Made by a program: the position numbers and the translations under genes. Positions 22,401 to 33,130 of a DNA stretch of 64,000 nt are shown in pieces; positions within the stretch are counted from its first letter, which is position 1; each line of letters starts with the position of its first letter. The DNA lies in NCBI GenBank assembly GCA_021234155.1, contig JAJEKV010000045.1:8791105-8855104 (forward strand). Reading direction: 5' to 3'. Origin of the DNA: Isoetes taiwanensis (lineage: Eukaryota; Streptophyta; Lycopodiopsida; Isoetales; Isoetaceae). The notes below the pieces were generated by a model. The model made no database searches. It was not told where the DNA came from and was given only the letters and a program-made list of their open reading frames with translations.

Positions 22401-23050
22401 AATGCTGCTAATATAACTTGACACCCCAATTCATAATAGTTGTAGTTATAGTGATAGTACTGCTGTTTTTATGTTTCCTTCAAGGCTAAAGTTGTTGAGT
22501 GTAATTTCTCACAGAGAGCTGGAGCTCAAGAAGTAGTTACAGCTGCCAAGCACCGTCGAGTTTGGGAGAAGGCATGGTGGCATTCTGGCCAACAGTTATG
22601 TCTGGACCTCCATCTTATGTCAGTTGGTGCAGCCCAAGCCATGCTCCACATGTGGCTTTTATATATTCATTCCATTATTGGCCAAGGTCATGATCTGCCA
22701 AGGTCTTTAAGGTGGGATTATTTTGGTGTCCAATGTAGTACGTTTCAAAACTCCGTCCTCAGAATTAACTTTGTTTATTTCCTTGCAGCATATTAACAGG
22801 CTGGGGAAGACATAGCAAGGTTCAGGGTGACTGCGCTGTTAAAAGGGCTATAGAGGCACGTTTACTAGAGATAGGTGCCCCTTTCCATATTGCAAAGTTC
22901 AATGAGGGTAGGCTTGTTTCTGCTGGTCATACTGTAGGAATGTGGATGATGCACAAGAAGACATTAAGCCTACTAGTGCTTCATGACATAAGGAATCAGG
23001 CAGGAAAGCAGGAACATGTTACTGCTCTATTAGCTGGTGGATCATGCTAG
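19495..23050 (+). CDS. GUN1: GUN1: PPR-SMR plastid retrograde-signalling protein
   Basis: Five exons join in phase: 19495-21294, 21674-21816, 21957-22173, 22515-22711, 22789-23050, giving 872 residues. All introns are GT-AG. Residues 1-~70 are Ala/Ser/Thr rich (with a poly-Ala run), fitting a plastid transit peptide. Residues ~190-600 hold a tandem PPR array (repeated VTYNTLID..CKxGxxxxA, e.g. PNVVTYSTLIDGYAKMGCFD). Exon 3 contains SRCGSFEEASTLLETMRLFD and the DMLWHF block. Exons 4-5 hold the C-terminal SMR domain: LDLHLMSVGAAQAM near 752, then SILTGWGRHSKV near 790, ending LVLHD..... The arrangement and the TFSAILNAC and YNALTDMLWHF blocks match Arabidopsis GUN1, which integrates plastid stress signals and interacts with tetrapyrrole and translation factors. 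The linker before exon 2 is shorter than I remember in Arabidopsis. No frame break is present. Confidence 0.93.
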
Positions 23051-23524
23051 TGAGACACCGCCACTTTTTCTGTTAATCTAATGTGTATATTGTTCTACGC
23101 TGGCAATTTTGTTAATCTGAGACCTGGCCAGAGTTTACTATGCTGATTGACACTGATTCGCGAAGTATATATGGATTCATTGTGAATATGTTGGATGACT
23201 TATTTATCATGGCCAGATGAAAGTGCCTACTTTTGCACTGGGGTGACAGATAAACTGGCCCAGTTTAGTTTAGCTGACTTAATCTAGCGGGCTACAGGAA
23301 TGAATGCAATAACCTAAGGAATGACGTGATTATCTTGCAGAGTTAGTCTGATTATTATAACAGTGGCAGGTTTCGTGATTTCAACAAGCTGCTGTTGGTG
23401 GGCCGGGATCCAAGGGTCAAAGATCCAGGACATTCTAAGCAGGATTAGGACCAAAAGCAATTCGATCAACACAAAAAATGATGAAAAGCTCAAGAAGAGT
23501 TCAACAATCCAATATGATCCAGCG

Positions 23525-23620
23525 GGTCAAAAGTTCATAGTCCACTCTACCTCAGCCACACAAGATTTGATAAAAATGCCCGTCAAAAGTTCATAGTCCA
23601 CTCTACCTCAGCCACACAAA
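23525..23620. repeat. Short direct duplication
   Basis: GTCAAAAGTTCATAGTCCAC with the following CTCTACCTCAGCCACACAA occurs twice, about 57 bp apart. Confidence 0.8.
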
Positions 23621-24242
23621 TTTTGGCAGATGCAGAAAGGAAAGGCAAGAAGTTGATAGAAGAGAAGATACTTTTATGGTATGCCAAATTACAAGCATCT
23701 TGAAAGGATTTAAGGCAATTAATTATAGACAATTTTCTCTCACAAATTAAGCACAATGGATAAAACAATTAAGCTAGTAGGTTTCCCAACTAACATTTTC
23801 TATGCAGTCTTGTTGTTATCGTTGATGGGCGCTCTAGTGAATTCCCGGCCATCAGATATGGGAATATTTTGAGGGATATTCCCTCTCGTGCGATCCCATC
23901 CCTACACCTCAACGGGGGATGGGGTCAAATGCTGATGTGGCCCTATTCCTAAGGGCAATTGACAACCATTGGAAAGGATTCCAATGTGATTTGACTTCAA
24001 AATAGCAAGTCCCTATTCCAAGGCATGCTACGCACTACTGGAGGCACTAAAGCAGGACCGGATCATACTTCTAAATTAATAGACAGTCAGGTTTGTGCCA
24101 CAAGCTTCCCTGCTACAATAGCCAAGCAGCCCAACAGCAAACCCGGCTGGGAACAACATCCTCATGCCCTCATCTGCAACTCGGCCACACAGACAACAAT
24201 TTGCCAGGCCTCAATGCCCAAGCCTTCTTCAGCACCGCAAAG

Positions 24243-24300
24243 ACAATGGAGAAACAAACCGGGGGATTCGAACCCCCTGCGCATTGCGCTGCTCCAAGCG
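24243..24300 (-). repeat. tRNA-like SINE remnant
   Basis: The minus strand shows a perfect T-arm, GGGGGTTCGAATCCCCC, preceded by a short GC-rich D-arm-like stretch (GGCCGCTTGGAGCAGCGC). A full cloverleaf cannot be drawn. It is probably a Pol III-derived SINE or truncated tRNA. Confidence 0.35.
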
Positions 24301-25962
24301 GCCTGCCCGCCCTTAAAGGACAGGGGCTAATCCCATGCACATGCTCAAGCACACAGACACCAATGCATTTTCCCATCCTTTTTTTTACTTTTCAATACAT
24401 GTATAATTCTTATGGGAAAGATTATTTAGGCATATTCGGCGTTGATGCCTCTTCCTCGATTCGACACATATTTCCGGAAGGAAAAAATAGAGATTTGAAA
24501 AAAAATGACGAAAATGGGGTTTGTGACAAACGGTAGCCATGTAACAGGACAGCTTTGCCGACGGGGATTCAAGACAACTCCGTCTGGCTATGGCTATGGC
24601 GCTATGGCGATAGGCTCGGTCTGGCTGTGGCGACAGGTTCCAGCTTCAAAGCTTCAAAAAATTGCTTCCAACCTTGAGGTTTCAGAAAGCAACCAATTTT
24701 TCAGCTTATCTAGTGCCGGATCTGCGCCTCGGCATTGCATCTCTGCTGCAAGGCCACCTCGGCTGTGCGATTCAAGGATCTTGCGGAATTTCTTGTGGAG
24801 GATCGTCTTATAATGCCAGCGGATCATGCATGGCCTTCGTCTATGCTATGCTTTGATCGTTAATCAGATGCTATGCTATGCTATTTGCCTTGCTTCCATC
24901 TGGGTTGAGCTTATAATAACAGAGATTTGCTCTATCTATCCTGCTTGCATAAACGTCGGCTGAAGCTTTGTCATTACTAGTGGTTGTACGGGCATCCTTG
25001 AGAGCGTTGTAAATATCTAGGTCAGAAATTGCCTTTTGTTTTGCTACCCTAGGTCGGTATGGCAGAGATGAAGGCGGTGGCTCGGCCTTTGTGAAAGGGG
25101 CTAAGATGTTCCTCTACCAATTGTAGAGACAACTTGATAAGTCTGCATTGTTTTAAAATTTTATATCTTTTCCTGCTTCAAATGCAGGGTTTATGCTTAT
25201 GTCTTGGTAATGTGGATCATCTGATATTATATAATCAGCTTTGTCAAATGGCAAAGGGATCATTGCAGGTTCTGGCATGATATTGCGTCTTTTGCTGCAC
25301 CAAGAACAACATTCTGTGTTGCATCTTTTCAAAACATTCTCTGTTACATCTAGGTCTTGGAATTTTCCATGCTTATCTGTTTCAAAGAGACATTTCACTT
25401 CTAGTGAAGCAATTTGAGAAAAAAAAAATTGCTTTGGATTTTGGAGGACTTCAAATTATATACTGGAAGGCGATCTGTAGCTCTAGCCTGAAAAACAGTG
25501 GCATGCATATCGTGGATCTTAGTTATCCCTTGGTGAATTTTCCGTGTACAAATGTTGTCTAATGGCAGGCCTCTGCCCTTCAATGACAGTTTCAGGTGTC
25601 CACACGAGCTATAGCTATTGCCTAGTTGTTTTCCTTTTGTTTAAAGTCTTGCTTGTGAAGTTTTCTGACATTTCTAATTTCTTTCAGTCTTTTTGGAATT
25701 AGTGCCTTGCAAAGCAGGTAAGATAGATAGATATTGTTTTAGAGAAGCATGGAATGAAGATGCAAGATGACACAAGACAAGAAGACATGCAGTAAATGTT
25801 CAAGAATGAAGGCAAAAAACATTTAACCTGACAGGGAGGATTTCCATGGAAAAAGCGAAGAGGACTTCCATAGTGGGGGCTATATACGGCCAGAGATGAT
25901 ACTTGAAGAAGTTTTGTTTGAGATTTTATATGTTTTTTAATTCTAAAGATATCCCTTTGCAG

Positions 25963-26153
25963 GATGATCCCAAGTTAATACCAGTGAATCATTTGCATTT
26001 GCTGGATCATCTGCATCTGGTTATCAGGTTTTTTTACCTTGAAGAAACTTTGGGTGGTGCAAAAAAAGTCACTCCTATTCATGGGTTGAGCAGTGGACTT
26101 AGATGCTTCATTCCTAAGGAATACCCCCTCCTGTTTTACAGCAACTCTTTTTG
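25963..26153 (+). other. Exon-like ORF, copy 1 of the triplication
   Basis: Bounded by TTGCAG and GTAGGC, 191 nt. It encodes DDPKLIPVNHLHLLDHLHLV, then IRFFYLEETLGGAKKVTPIH, then GLSSGLRCFIPKEYPLLFYS and NSF. I do not recognise the family. The preserved frame and splice-like borders in all three copies suggest descent from a real internal exon. Confidence 0.5.
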
Positions 26154-26595
26154 GTAGGCAGAAGTCATATCTGGTATGACTTTCCCTTCAAAAACAAGAT
26201 GCTTTTCAGGTTACCCTATGATTATCAAACCATAGGGTGAAAGTAAACAATAGAGTAATTGATATCCACAAAATTGTACCCTATGATTGTCAGACCATTG
26301 GGTGAAATTAACAATAGAGTCAATTGATATCCACAAAATTGCCTCCCTTGAGACAAAGCATATAGCCCCGCCGAATTAAATTGGTACCAAAATTTTAGCC
26401 ATTGCACCATTAGATATACTAAAATATGCCTCAGGATGCTCAAGGCACCCTCTACCTAACGAATTGCACTTTAACCTGACAAGGAGGATTTCCATGGAAA
26501 AAGCGAAGAGGACTTCCATAGTGGGGGCTATATATGGCCAGAGGTGATACTTGAAGAAGTTTTGTTTTTTTAATTCTAAAGATATCCCTTTGCAG

Positions 26596-26786
26596 GATGA
26601 TCCCAAGTTAATACCAGTGAATCATTTGCATTTGCTGGATCATCTGCATCTGGTTATCAGGTTTTTTCACCTTGAAGAAACTTTGGGTGGTGCAAAAAAA
26701 GTCACTCCTATTCATGGGTTGAGCAGTGGACTTAGATGCTTCATTCCTAAGGAATACCCCCTCCTGTTTTACACCAACTCTTTGTG
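26596..26786 (+). other. Exon-like ORF, copy 2 of the triplication
   Basis: Same 191-nt length and splice-like borders as copy 1, with only a few changes (FHLEE for FYLEE, TNSL for SNSF). Confidence 0.5.
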
Positions 26787-27244
26787 GTAGGCAAAAGTCA
26801 TAGCAGGTATGACTTTCCCTTCAAAAACAAGATGCTTTTTCAGGTCACCCTATGATTATCAAACCATAGGGTGAAAGTCAACAATAGAGTAATTGATATC
26901 CACAAAATTGTACCCTATGATTGTCAGACCATTGGGTGAAATTAACAATAGAGTCAATTGATATCCACAAAATTGCCTTCCTTGAGACAAAGCATATAGC
27001 CCCGCCGAATTAAATTGGTACCAAAATTTTAGCCATTGCACCATTAGATATGCTAAAATATGCCTCATGATGCTCAAGGCACCCTCTACCTAACGAATTG
27101 CACTTTAACCTGACAGGGAGGATTTCCATGGAAAAAGCGAAGAGGACTTCCATAGTGGGGGCTATATACGGCCAGAGGTGATACTTGAAGAAGTTTTGTT
27201 TGAGATTTTATATGTTTTTTAATTCTAAAGATACCCCTTTGCAG

Positions 27245-27435
27245 GATGATCCCAAGTTAATACCAGTGAATCATTTGCATTTGCTGGATCATCTGCATCT
27301 GGTTATCAGGTTTTTTTACCTTGAAGAAACTTTGGGTGGTGCAAAAAAAGTCACGCCTATTCATGGGTTGAGCAGTGGACTTAGATGCTTCATTCCTAAG
27401 GAATACCCCTTCCTGTTTTACAGCAACTCTTTGTG
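27245..27435 (+). other. Exon-like ORF, copy 3 of the triplication
   Basis: Again 191 nt with AG and GT borders. It differs by FLFYSNSL near the end. Because 191 is not a multiple of three, splicing two copies together would shift the frame. Confidence 0.5.
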
Positions 27436-27752
27436 GTAGGCAGAAGTCATAGCAGGTATGACTTTCCCTTCAAAAACAAGATGCTTTTTCAGGTCATCCT
27501 ATGATTATCAAACCATAGGGTGAAAGTCAACAATAGAGTAATTGATATCCACAAAATTGTACCCTATGATTGTCAAACCATTGGGTGAAATTAACAATAG
27601 AGTCAATTGATATCCACAAAATTGCCTCCCTTGAGACAAAGCATATAGCCCCGCCGAATTAAATTGGTACCAAAATTTTAGCCATTGCACCATTAGATAT
27701 GCTAAAATATGCCTCATGATGCTCAAGGCACCCTCTACCTAACGAATTGCAC

Positions 27753-28054
27753 TTTAACAGGGTCAACCCAAAAACATTCCTCAAGATGCTCAAAGCCACC
27801 CCCTTAAGAGGGGCAATTCAAAAACCTCCCCTCCCTTAAAAGAAGTTCAATGTTTAGATGCCATATCTAGGACCACTTGGGTAGCACCTATCTAGGACCA
27901 CTTGGGTAGCACCCAGTAATTAAGGCTTTGCTAAATTCTAGGCCTAGAAATGAGAACCCAATAATGGGCAGTATTGAGGCGGTCACAAGCTTTTCCAACT
28001 GGCATTAAAAATCATGTAGATCATGATGGAGCGGCTAGGTGCAGCTTCCTCCTG

Positions 28055-28095
<41 letters not shown>

Positions 28096-29717
28096 GAGTA
28101 GTCATAAGTTAATTGCATTTTGGCGGGTAAATTCTTCACTCGATAATGTGCTATGGCTCAGATTCTCTCTTCAAGTATTAACTCTATTGGGTAGTCTCTT
28201 TCGTAAGAAATTCTTTAGTGCTCTTTGAGCAAGAAATTCTTTAGTGCTCTTTGAGCTGAAGGAGACATGGACAGCAAGGGTATATAGTATAAACTCTCAT
28301 AAGATAAAAACTACAATGATGGGTATGGCGGGCACCAAGCTCATAAATCTAAAACTTTTAACATGAATAAGCAGCCAAATTTTTATCAAGGGAATGAGCA
28401 GTAGATTCTCAAAACTAATATAGTATGAGGAACATGCAGGTTCAACTCCTGCATGTTCTTTCACATCTCAAGGATGTCCAGAATTGAAATCTATTCAACT
28501 TAGCACAAAACTTCTTTTGCAGCGGGTTGGAGAAGAGAAATGTTCGCGACGGCCGCAAGGCCGCCGCGATAAATTTCTTGTATGTTTAATCATGCACATA
28601 ATGAGCAACAATAACACAAATTCACACCTCTCCGAAGCAAAGAAGAGGAATTCTTTAAGTTTCTTTCAGTTTCCACAATGCCAAACACCTGCAATCAAAA
28701 AACAGCACAAGCAAACAGGAAAGTGCCATGGCGTCTTCCACATATCTGTGCAAAATTGCTAATGCACAAAATGCAGAACTTAAGATTACATACTCAAATT
28801 CGGGTTACTTAGCAATGAAGAGCAAGAAGAAGCCAGGGCATCTAAATTTGGCACTGTATACCAGTGAATACAAAATAAATAAAAACAAAGGGAGTTATCT
28901 ATCAAAACCTCTGGAGCACAACCATATCAAAGACTTAAGAAATACCCTGAATGGCCCGGAATCGCTTTGAGAGGCCACCGTAGCCAAGGCTACACACCGG
29001 AATGGATCATGACCAAGAAAATGAAGCATCTCTTGCATAACAAACAACCTATCTTCCGCTCGTCCCTTACCTTCCAGATCCGTCCAAGAATGCCTCCTAT
29101 GGAACTCTCTGCCCAGAACGCATCCAGACACAACCCTATGATGAAGCTGCCGGAATTGTTTTCTATAGTCCATCTGGGCCGGATTCGCCATGTAATGCAG
29201 TATCAGCTTCCTATAAACAGAAATCTCTACCTTCTAAACTTGGCGCCTGCATCAAACCATGGAACGAAGCTCCTCGACCCCAGCCACGCCAGTCCAACAA
29301 TACAGGAAAGAAAAAGATTCGTTTTTGCCCTAAATCCATACTCAAAAACATACAATACAACCCTAAAACCATTGAAACCATATGTTACAAACATACGGTT
29401 TCATGAACTAGCAAACTATATCGATGTACTGTGGGCTTGTTTTTTTGGCAAAAAGTTTTAAGGCTGTCGGATCTGCCTGCACTTTTGTCTGGGTCGTCGG
29501 TCTGCTTGATCTTTTGTCTGGGCTTCTAATTTCTGCTGCCCGGTAGCAGGATAAGAACATGGTTTCCAGAGCACTCTAGAAACAAAATCTTGTACAAGTC
29601 CTCCTCTTCTCGATTAATTTGAGGTAAATTAGGAGCTTTGAATACGTCTATTTCATTGGGATCTACCTGCAATAGATATACATCATTCTTTACTTGATTA
29701 ATAATGAAAAGAACATT
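27753..29717. other. Intergenic, no gene firmly recognised
   Basis: Contains a 25-bp tandem duplication near 27865-27915, a 38-base A run (28055-28092) that may be a retroposon tail, and a 26-bp tandem duplication at 28205-28256. A minus-strand open stretch at 28895-29191 (starts MANPAQMDYRKQFRQLHHRV) has higher GC than its surroundings but no domain I recognise. Confidence 0.35.
28055..28092 (+). repeat. Poly(A) run, 38 bases
   Basis: Uninterrupted A tract, a possible 3' tail of a retroposon whose body would be to the left. No target duplication was confirmed. Confidence 0.7.
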
Positions 29718-31993
29718 CTAGATTGAAAAGAAAGACATATCTAAATTATTGACCTGCTTTGGTTCTTTGAGTTTCTTGTATTTGCGCAAGGCCCGCAAGT
29801 TTTCCCTGCAATAGACTATTCTATGCAGCGTGCTTGTTTTCAATTTGTTTCTCTTTTTTGTATGAATAAGAGAATGGACTGACCAATTTCTCTCTACTGC
29901 ACCTGTAGAACAATCCTAGTATTCCACCATTTGAGAGAAATATAATTAAAAACATAGAAGAGAATTAGAGACTACTAGTCACTAGATCATAAATAAATAC
30001 TTTTACCATTGTTGCCATACCTGAGATAAGACTCTAAGAGCTAACTTTTGAAGCTCGGGTGTGCATCCACCATATTTTCCCCACCATGAAACTGGTTTAG
30101 ACATTGCACCACGACTCTCGGCCATGGGATTATTGAAATCACCCATTCTTCCTCGGAACTGGAGCAAATTATCATACAATTCATCCGCTTTCTAATGATC
30201 CTCATTATAGATGCGCACCAAGTACGACACCCAACCCGTATGGAGCTCTTTGTCCAATTCAGTGATGCCATTTCTCCATAAAGGATGGAGTAGATGGGCG
30301 ACAGCATGAATTGGGCGATAAAACCAATCCCCCCGTGCTTTCACCTTATCCTTTATCACTTGAATTCTAAAACATAGTATAGTACATTTTAGTAATTAAT
30401 ATTTAATATTTGATAATTGATAAAATGAAATTGAAATCAAAAGAAATAGATTATTGGATTAAGAAACTCTAAAATACCTGCTTGCCATCATAGATCCATG
30501 AACATTCTCTTTGATCCGCTTGTCAAGTGCCTGGTTGATGTGCTCCATGAACTCGTAAAGCAAGCCAATAGTTGTGCCCTCTCTATCAGTAAGACGTAGA
30601 ACAGAGTACACTGGCCGTATGACTTCTGTGATGTCACGAAAATCCATAAGAGTAGTGGGATCTAATATGAGAAGCTGGATTGCCTCACTTTCTGGTAGCG
30701 TTCTATCATTCCATAGTCTCCACTCATCTGACACAATAGTTTGCCGCAACGAATCCCATACTTGGACCAAATGCTCAACCATGATAAACCTTGAACCAAA
30801 CCTAGCCTTTGCTGGTTTTAAAAGCTCTAATTTTGCATGCTTCCGATAAATTGCTAGAGCTTTCTTCTTTCGTGCAAATAATGTCACAATTTGCTCACCT
30901 TTGCTAATGGCTTTTTTTATCCATGGAATGGCCGCAATGTCTTTCAATAACAAGTTCAGGCTATGTGAAGCACAAGGAGTCCATACTATGGATTTATACT
31001 CCTCCAACAACTTTCCCATGTTCACACAATTTGCACCATTATCAGTAATTACCTGGACTACGTTTTCTTCTCCAACTTCTTGAATAACCTCCTGCATCTT
31101 TTCAAACAAAAGCTCTCCTGTAACACTCACCCCAGTACCACTCATATCATAAGATTTCTTGTACACTGTACCAAAGGCAGAAGATATCATAACATTATAG
31201 AAGCCTCTTTTTCTCATGTCAACCCATCCATCCGTCATAATCGTGCATCCGTAACGGGTCCACTTTTGCTCAATTTGACGGATATCTTTTGTGATGCCAT
31301 CACTCATTGCTGGAATGATATTCTTTTTTAGTGTCGCTGAACATGGACCGACTGTTTTTTTTTTCCTACCCGTGTCAATGTCTCCACCATTTGCCTCCAG
31401 CTAGGAGTATCCAAAATAAGAAATGGAAGATTGCATTCAACAAGCATCTTACCAACCTCCATGTCAGCCAATTCAATCCATCTTTTTTGCCAGCCTACTT
31501 GAGTTCTAGTGAGGGTCATTTATTTTGTGGCCAAATGTCTAGGAGAAGCAAGTTCTTCACACTCTTGTAATTGTTCTACTTGGATAGTAGACATAGACGG
31601 ACCACTTACAACATTTGCAATATCAATATCAGATCCTCTTCTTCTCTTTGGCGCTTGTGGAGGAATAGAGGAAGCTCCAGGAGATTCGGGAATTGAGCAT
31701 GATGCTCCACGGGTTGATATTGATTGTTGCTGCTGCTGCTCCAATAATGCGACCCATCCTACCCTTCTTGATAATATTTTTGTTTTAATTTCAGGGGGAC
31801 AAGAAGTACACCCCTTCATTCCATAGCCACTAATGCCTGTGAGGTGAGCTTCTAGCTTTGTAATTGGGCCTGAAGCTTCAAGTTTGCAAAATTTGCAAAT
31901 ATAATGCCTATTTCCACTTCCACTACTTGCCCTTGGAATTGTAGAGTGTTCTGAACAGGCTCGCTTCCATAACTTATTTTCCTCCTTCGGCAT
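29718..31993 (-). pseudogene. hAT-superfamily transposase (BED finger + DUF659), broken
   Basis: Starts at ATG 31993. Residues ~25-75 are a BED-type zinc finger (HYICKFCKLEASGPITKLEA..L). A Ser/Gln-rich linker follows, and a TAA stop at 31520-31522 in the same frame. Then comes the N-terminal catalytic region, shifted in an A run near 31355. DUF659 contains both catalytic Asp contexts: GCTIMTDGWVDMRKRGFYNV and VVQVITDNGANCV. After a probable intron near 30475-30365 the frame continues DKVKARGDWFYRPIHAVAHL with one more stop, then SKPVSWWGKYGGC. A last exon gives the dimerisation domain AVERNWSVHSLIHTKKRNKL. So all domains of a cut-and-paste hAT transposase are present, with at least two stops and one frameshift. 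I could not define terminal inverted repeats. Confidence 0.85.
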
Positions 31994-32410
31994 TCTGAAT
32001 CTGATCTGTTCTATTCTACCTGGCTGGCCTATTTCAAACTCAAATTTCCTGTCTGTTCTAACTTCTCATCTAACTTCAATCAGATTCCCTCCCTCTGTTC
32101 CCATCTTGGCACTGACTGACCTCTCTAATCGACCTCTGAAATCGACCTCTGAAACTAACCTGACTGATCGGCCAAGGCAGCGACAGCAGGCTTCGAGACA
32201 ACCCAACGCGATGACCCAGGGCAGTAGCAGGCTTCCAGCGTTTTCAGCAGGTCAGAACAACAGCAATCGGGCGGAGCGAGACGCGAAGACGAAAGACCTA
32301 ACGCCCAAATTTTTTTTTTTAAACAAATAGTGGAAGGATCGGACGATCGATCCGGGATCGATCCTGCAGATCCGGATCTAAAGGATCTAATCTTTAGATC
32401 CTGAGGATTT
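31994..32410. other. Probable hAT 5' non-coding end
   Basis: Upstream of the transposase start. Includes a palindromic GATC-rich stretch (GGATCGGACGATCGATCC and TCTAAAGGATCTAATCTTTAGA, 32337-32400), which could be subterminal transposon sequence. No gene. Confidence 0.3.
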
Positions 32411-32419
32411 AACGAACAC

Positions 32420-32800
32420 TATGCATGTCTCTGAGGGTGAACAGGGTGGTACATAAATTCAGATATGATGTAAATCTAGTCTATCCTTTCTGTGAGAGAG
32501 CAGAAGAAACTCTAGAACATACATTTTAAAATCTATTATCTGAACATTCAACTGATATGGGACAGATTTAGAGAGACATTTCAAACCTCATTACGGTTGA
32601 TGGAAGTACCGATAGAGAGATGAACTAGCTATTCATGTAGCCAAGGGTTGGATATGCTAATACTTGTGGAAGAGACAGAGACTCTCTGCTTTTCAGGGCC
32701 AGCTTATCTACACTTCTAGCTTGATGGGTTCATTGTAAGTGAAGCTTGTTAAGCCTAGAAGTGGATGAGAATGTTGCACATCAACTATAGGGCCGCTACC
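32420..32800 (+). pseudogene. LINE reverse-transcriptase C-terminal fragment
   Basis: The plus strand near 32480 encodes VYPFCERAEETLEHTF, the zinc-binding end (C..C....E...H) found after the reverse transcriptase in plant LINEs. Stops interrupt both sides. Confidence 0.5.
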
Positions 32801-32974
32801 TTAGTCCATTCTAGTTTGTAGGTGTTAACAGTTGTTTGATTATCCCTTCATGATCCATTTTGGACATTGAGCTCATGACAAAGAAAGGAATAATTATTGC
32901 CTCTAAAGAAAATTTAAAACATTTATCATGGAGAGTTGCATGTTAGATGAACATATTGAAAGTTGAATAAAAGA

Positions 32975-33130
32975 GTAAGTGGTATATTGGATTTGATTTA
33001 CACAGATGTGTGTGGGCTAGAAGGTTAACATCTAAAAGATATTTCATCACATTGATGATTTAGGAGGAGGGCCAAATGTTACTGCATGGGACATGCTTTT
33101 ATGGTTGCATCTCATAGAACAATTTGTTAT
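32975..33130 (+). pseudogene. Ty1/copia integrase fragment
   Basis: Encodes LDLIYTDVCGL, the first catalytic Asp block of copia integrase (LxLIHTDVCGP), then frameshifted traces of SKRYFIT.IDD. Short and dead. Confidence 0.45.

Larger units (their letters stand above)
23051..25821. other. Intergenic downstream of GUN1, no gene recognised
   Basis: Contains a 38-bp direct repeat (23525-23620), a tRNA-like remnant (24243-24300) and weak minus-strand open stretches (25153-25583) without recognisable domains. Confidence 0.4.
25822..27752 (+). repeat. Tandem triplication of a ~0.64-kb block
   Basis: Three head-to-tail units: 25822-26469 (648 bp), 26470-27103 (634 bp) and 27104-27752 (649 bp). They are nearly identical; unit 2 has a 15-bp deletion near its 5' third. 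Each unit holds a 191-nt exon-like segment, then a pair of ~70-bp subrepeats (CACCCTATGATTATCAAACC... and CCCTATGATTGTCAGACC...). Each unit joins the next at TTGCACTTTAACCTGAC. Confidence 0.92.

Noticed and set aside
25822-27752. CRISPR-like array
   Set aside because: Units are long tandem copies of ~640 bp without short repeats and unique spacers, in a plant genome.
27974-28228. ORF with a poly-Lys run
   Set aside because: It is created by reading through the 38-base poly(A) tract.
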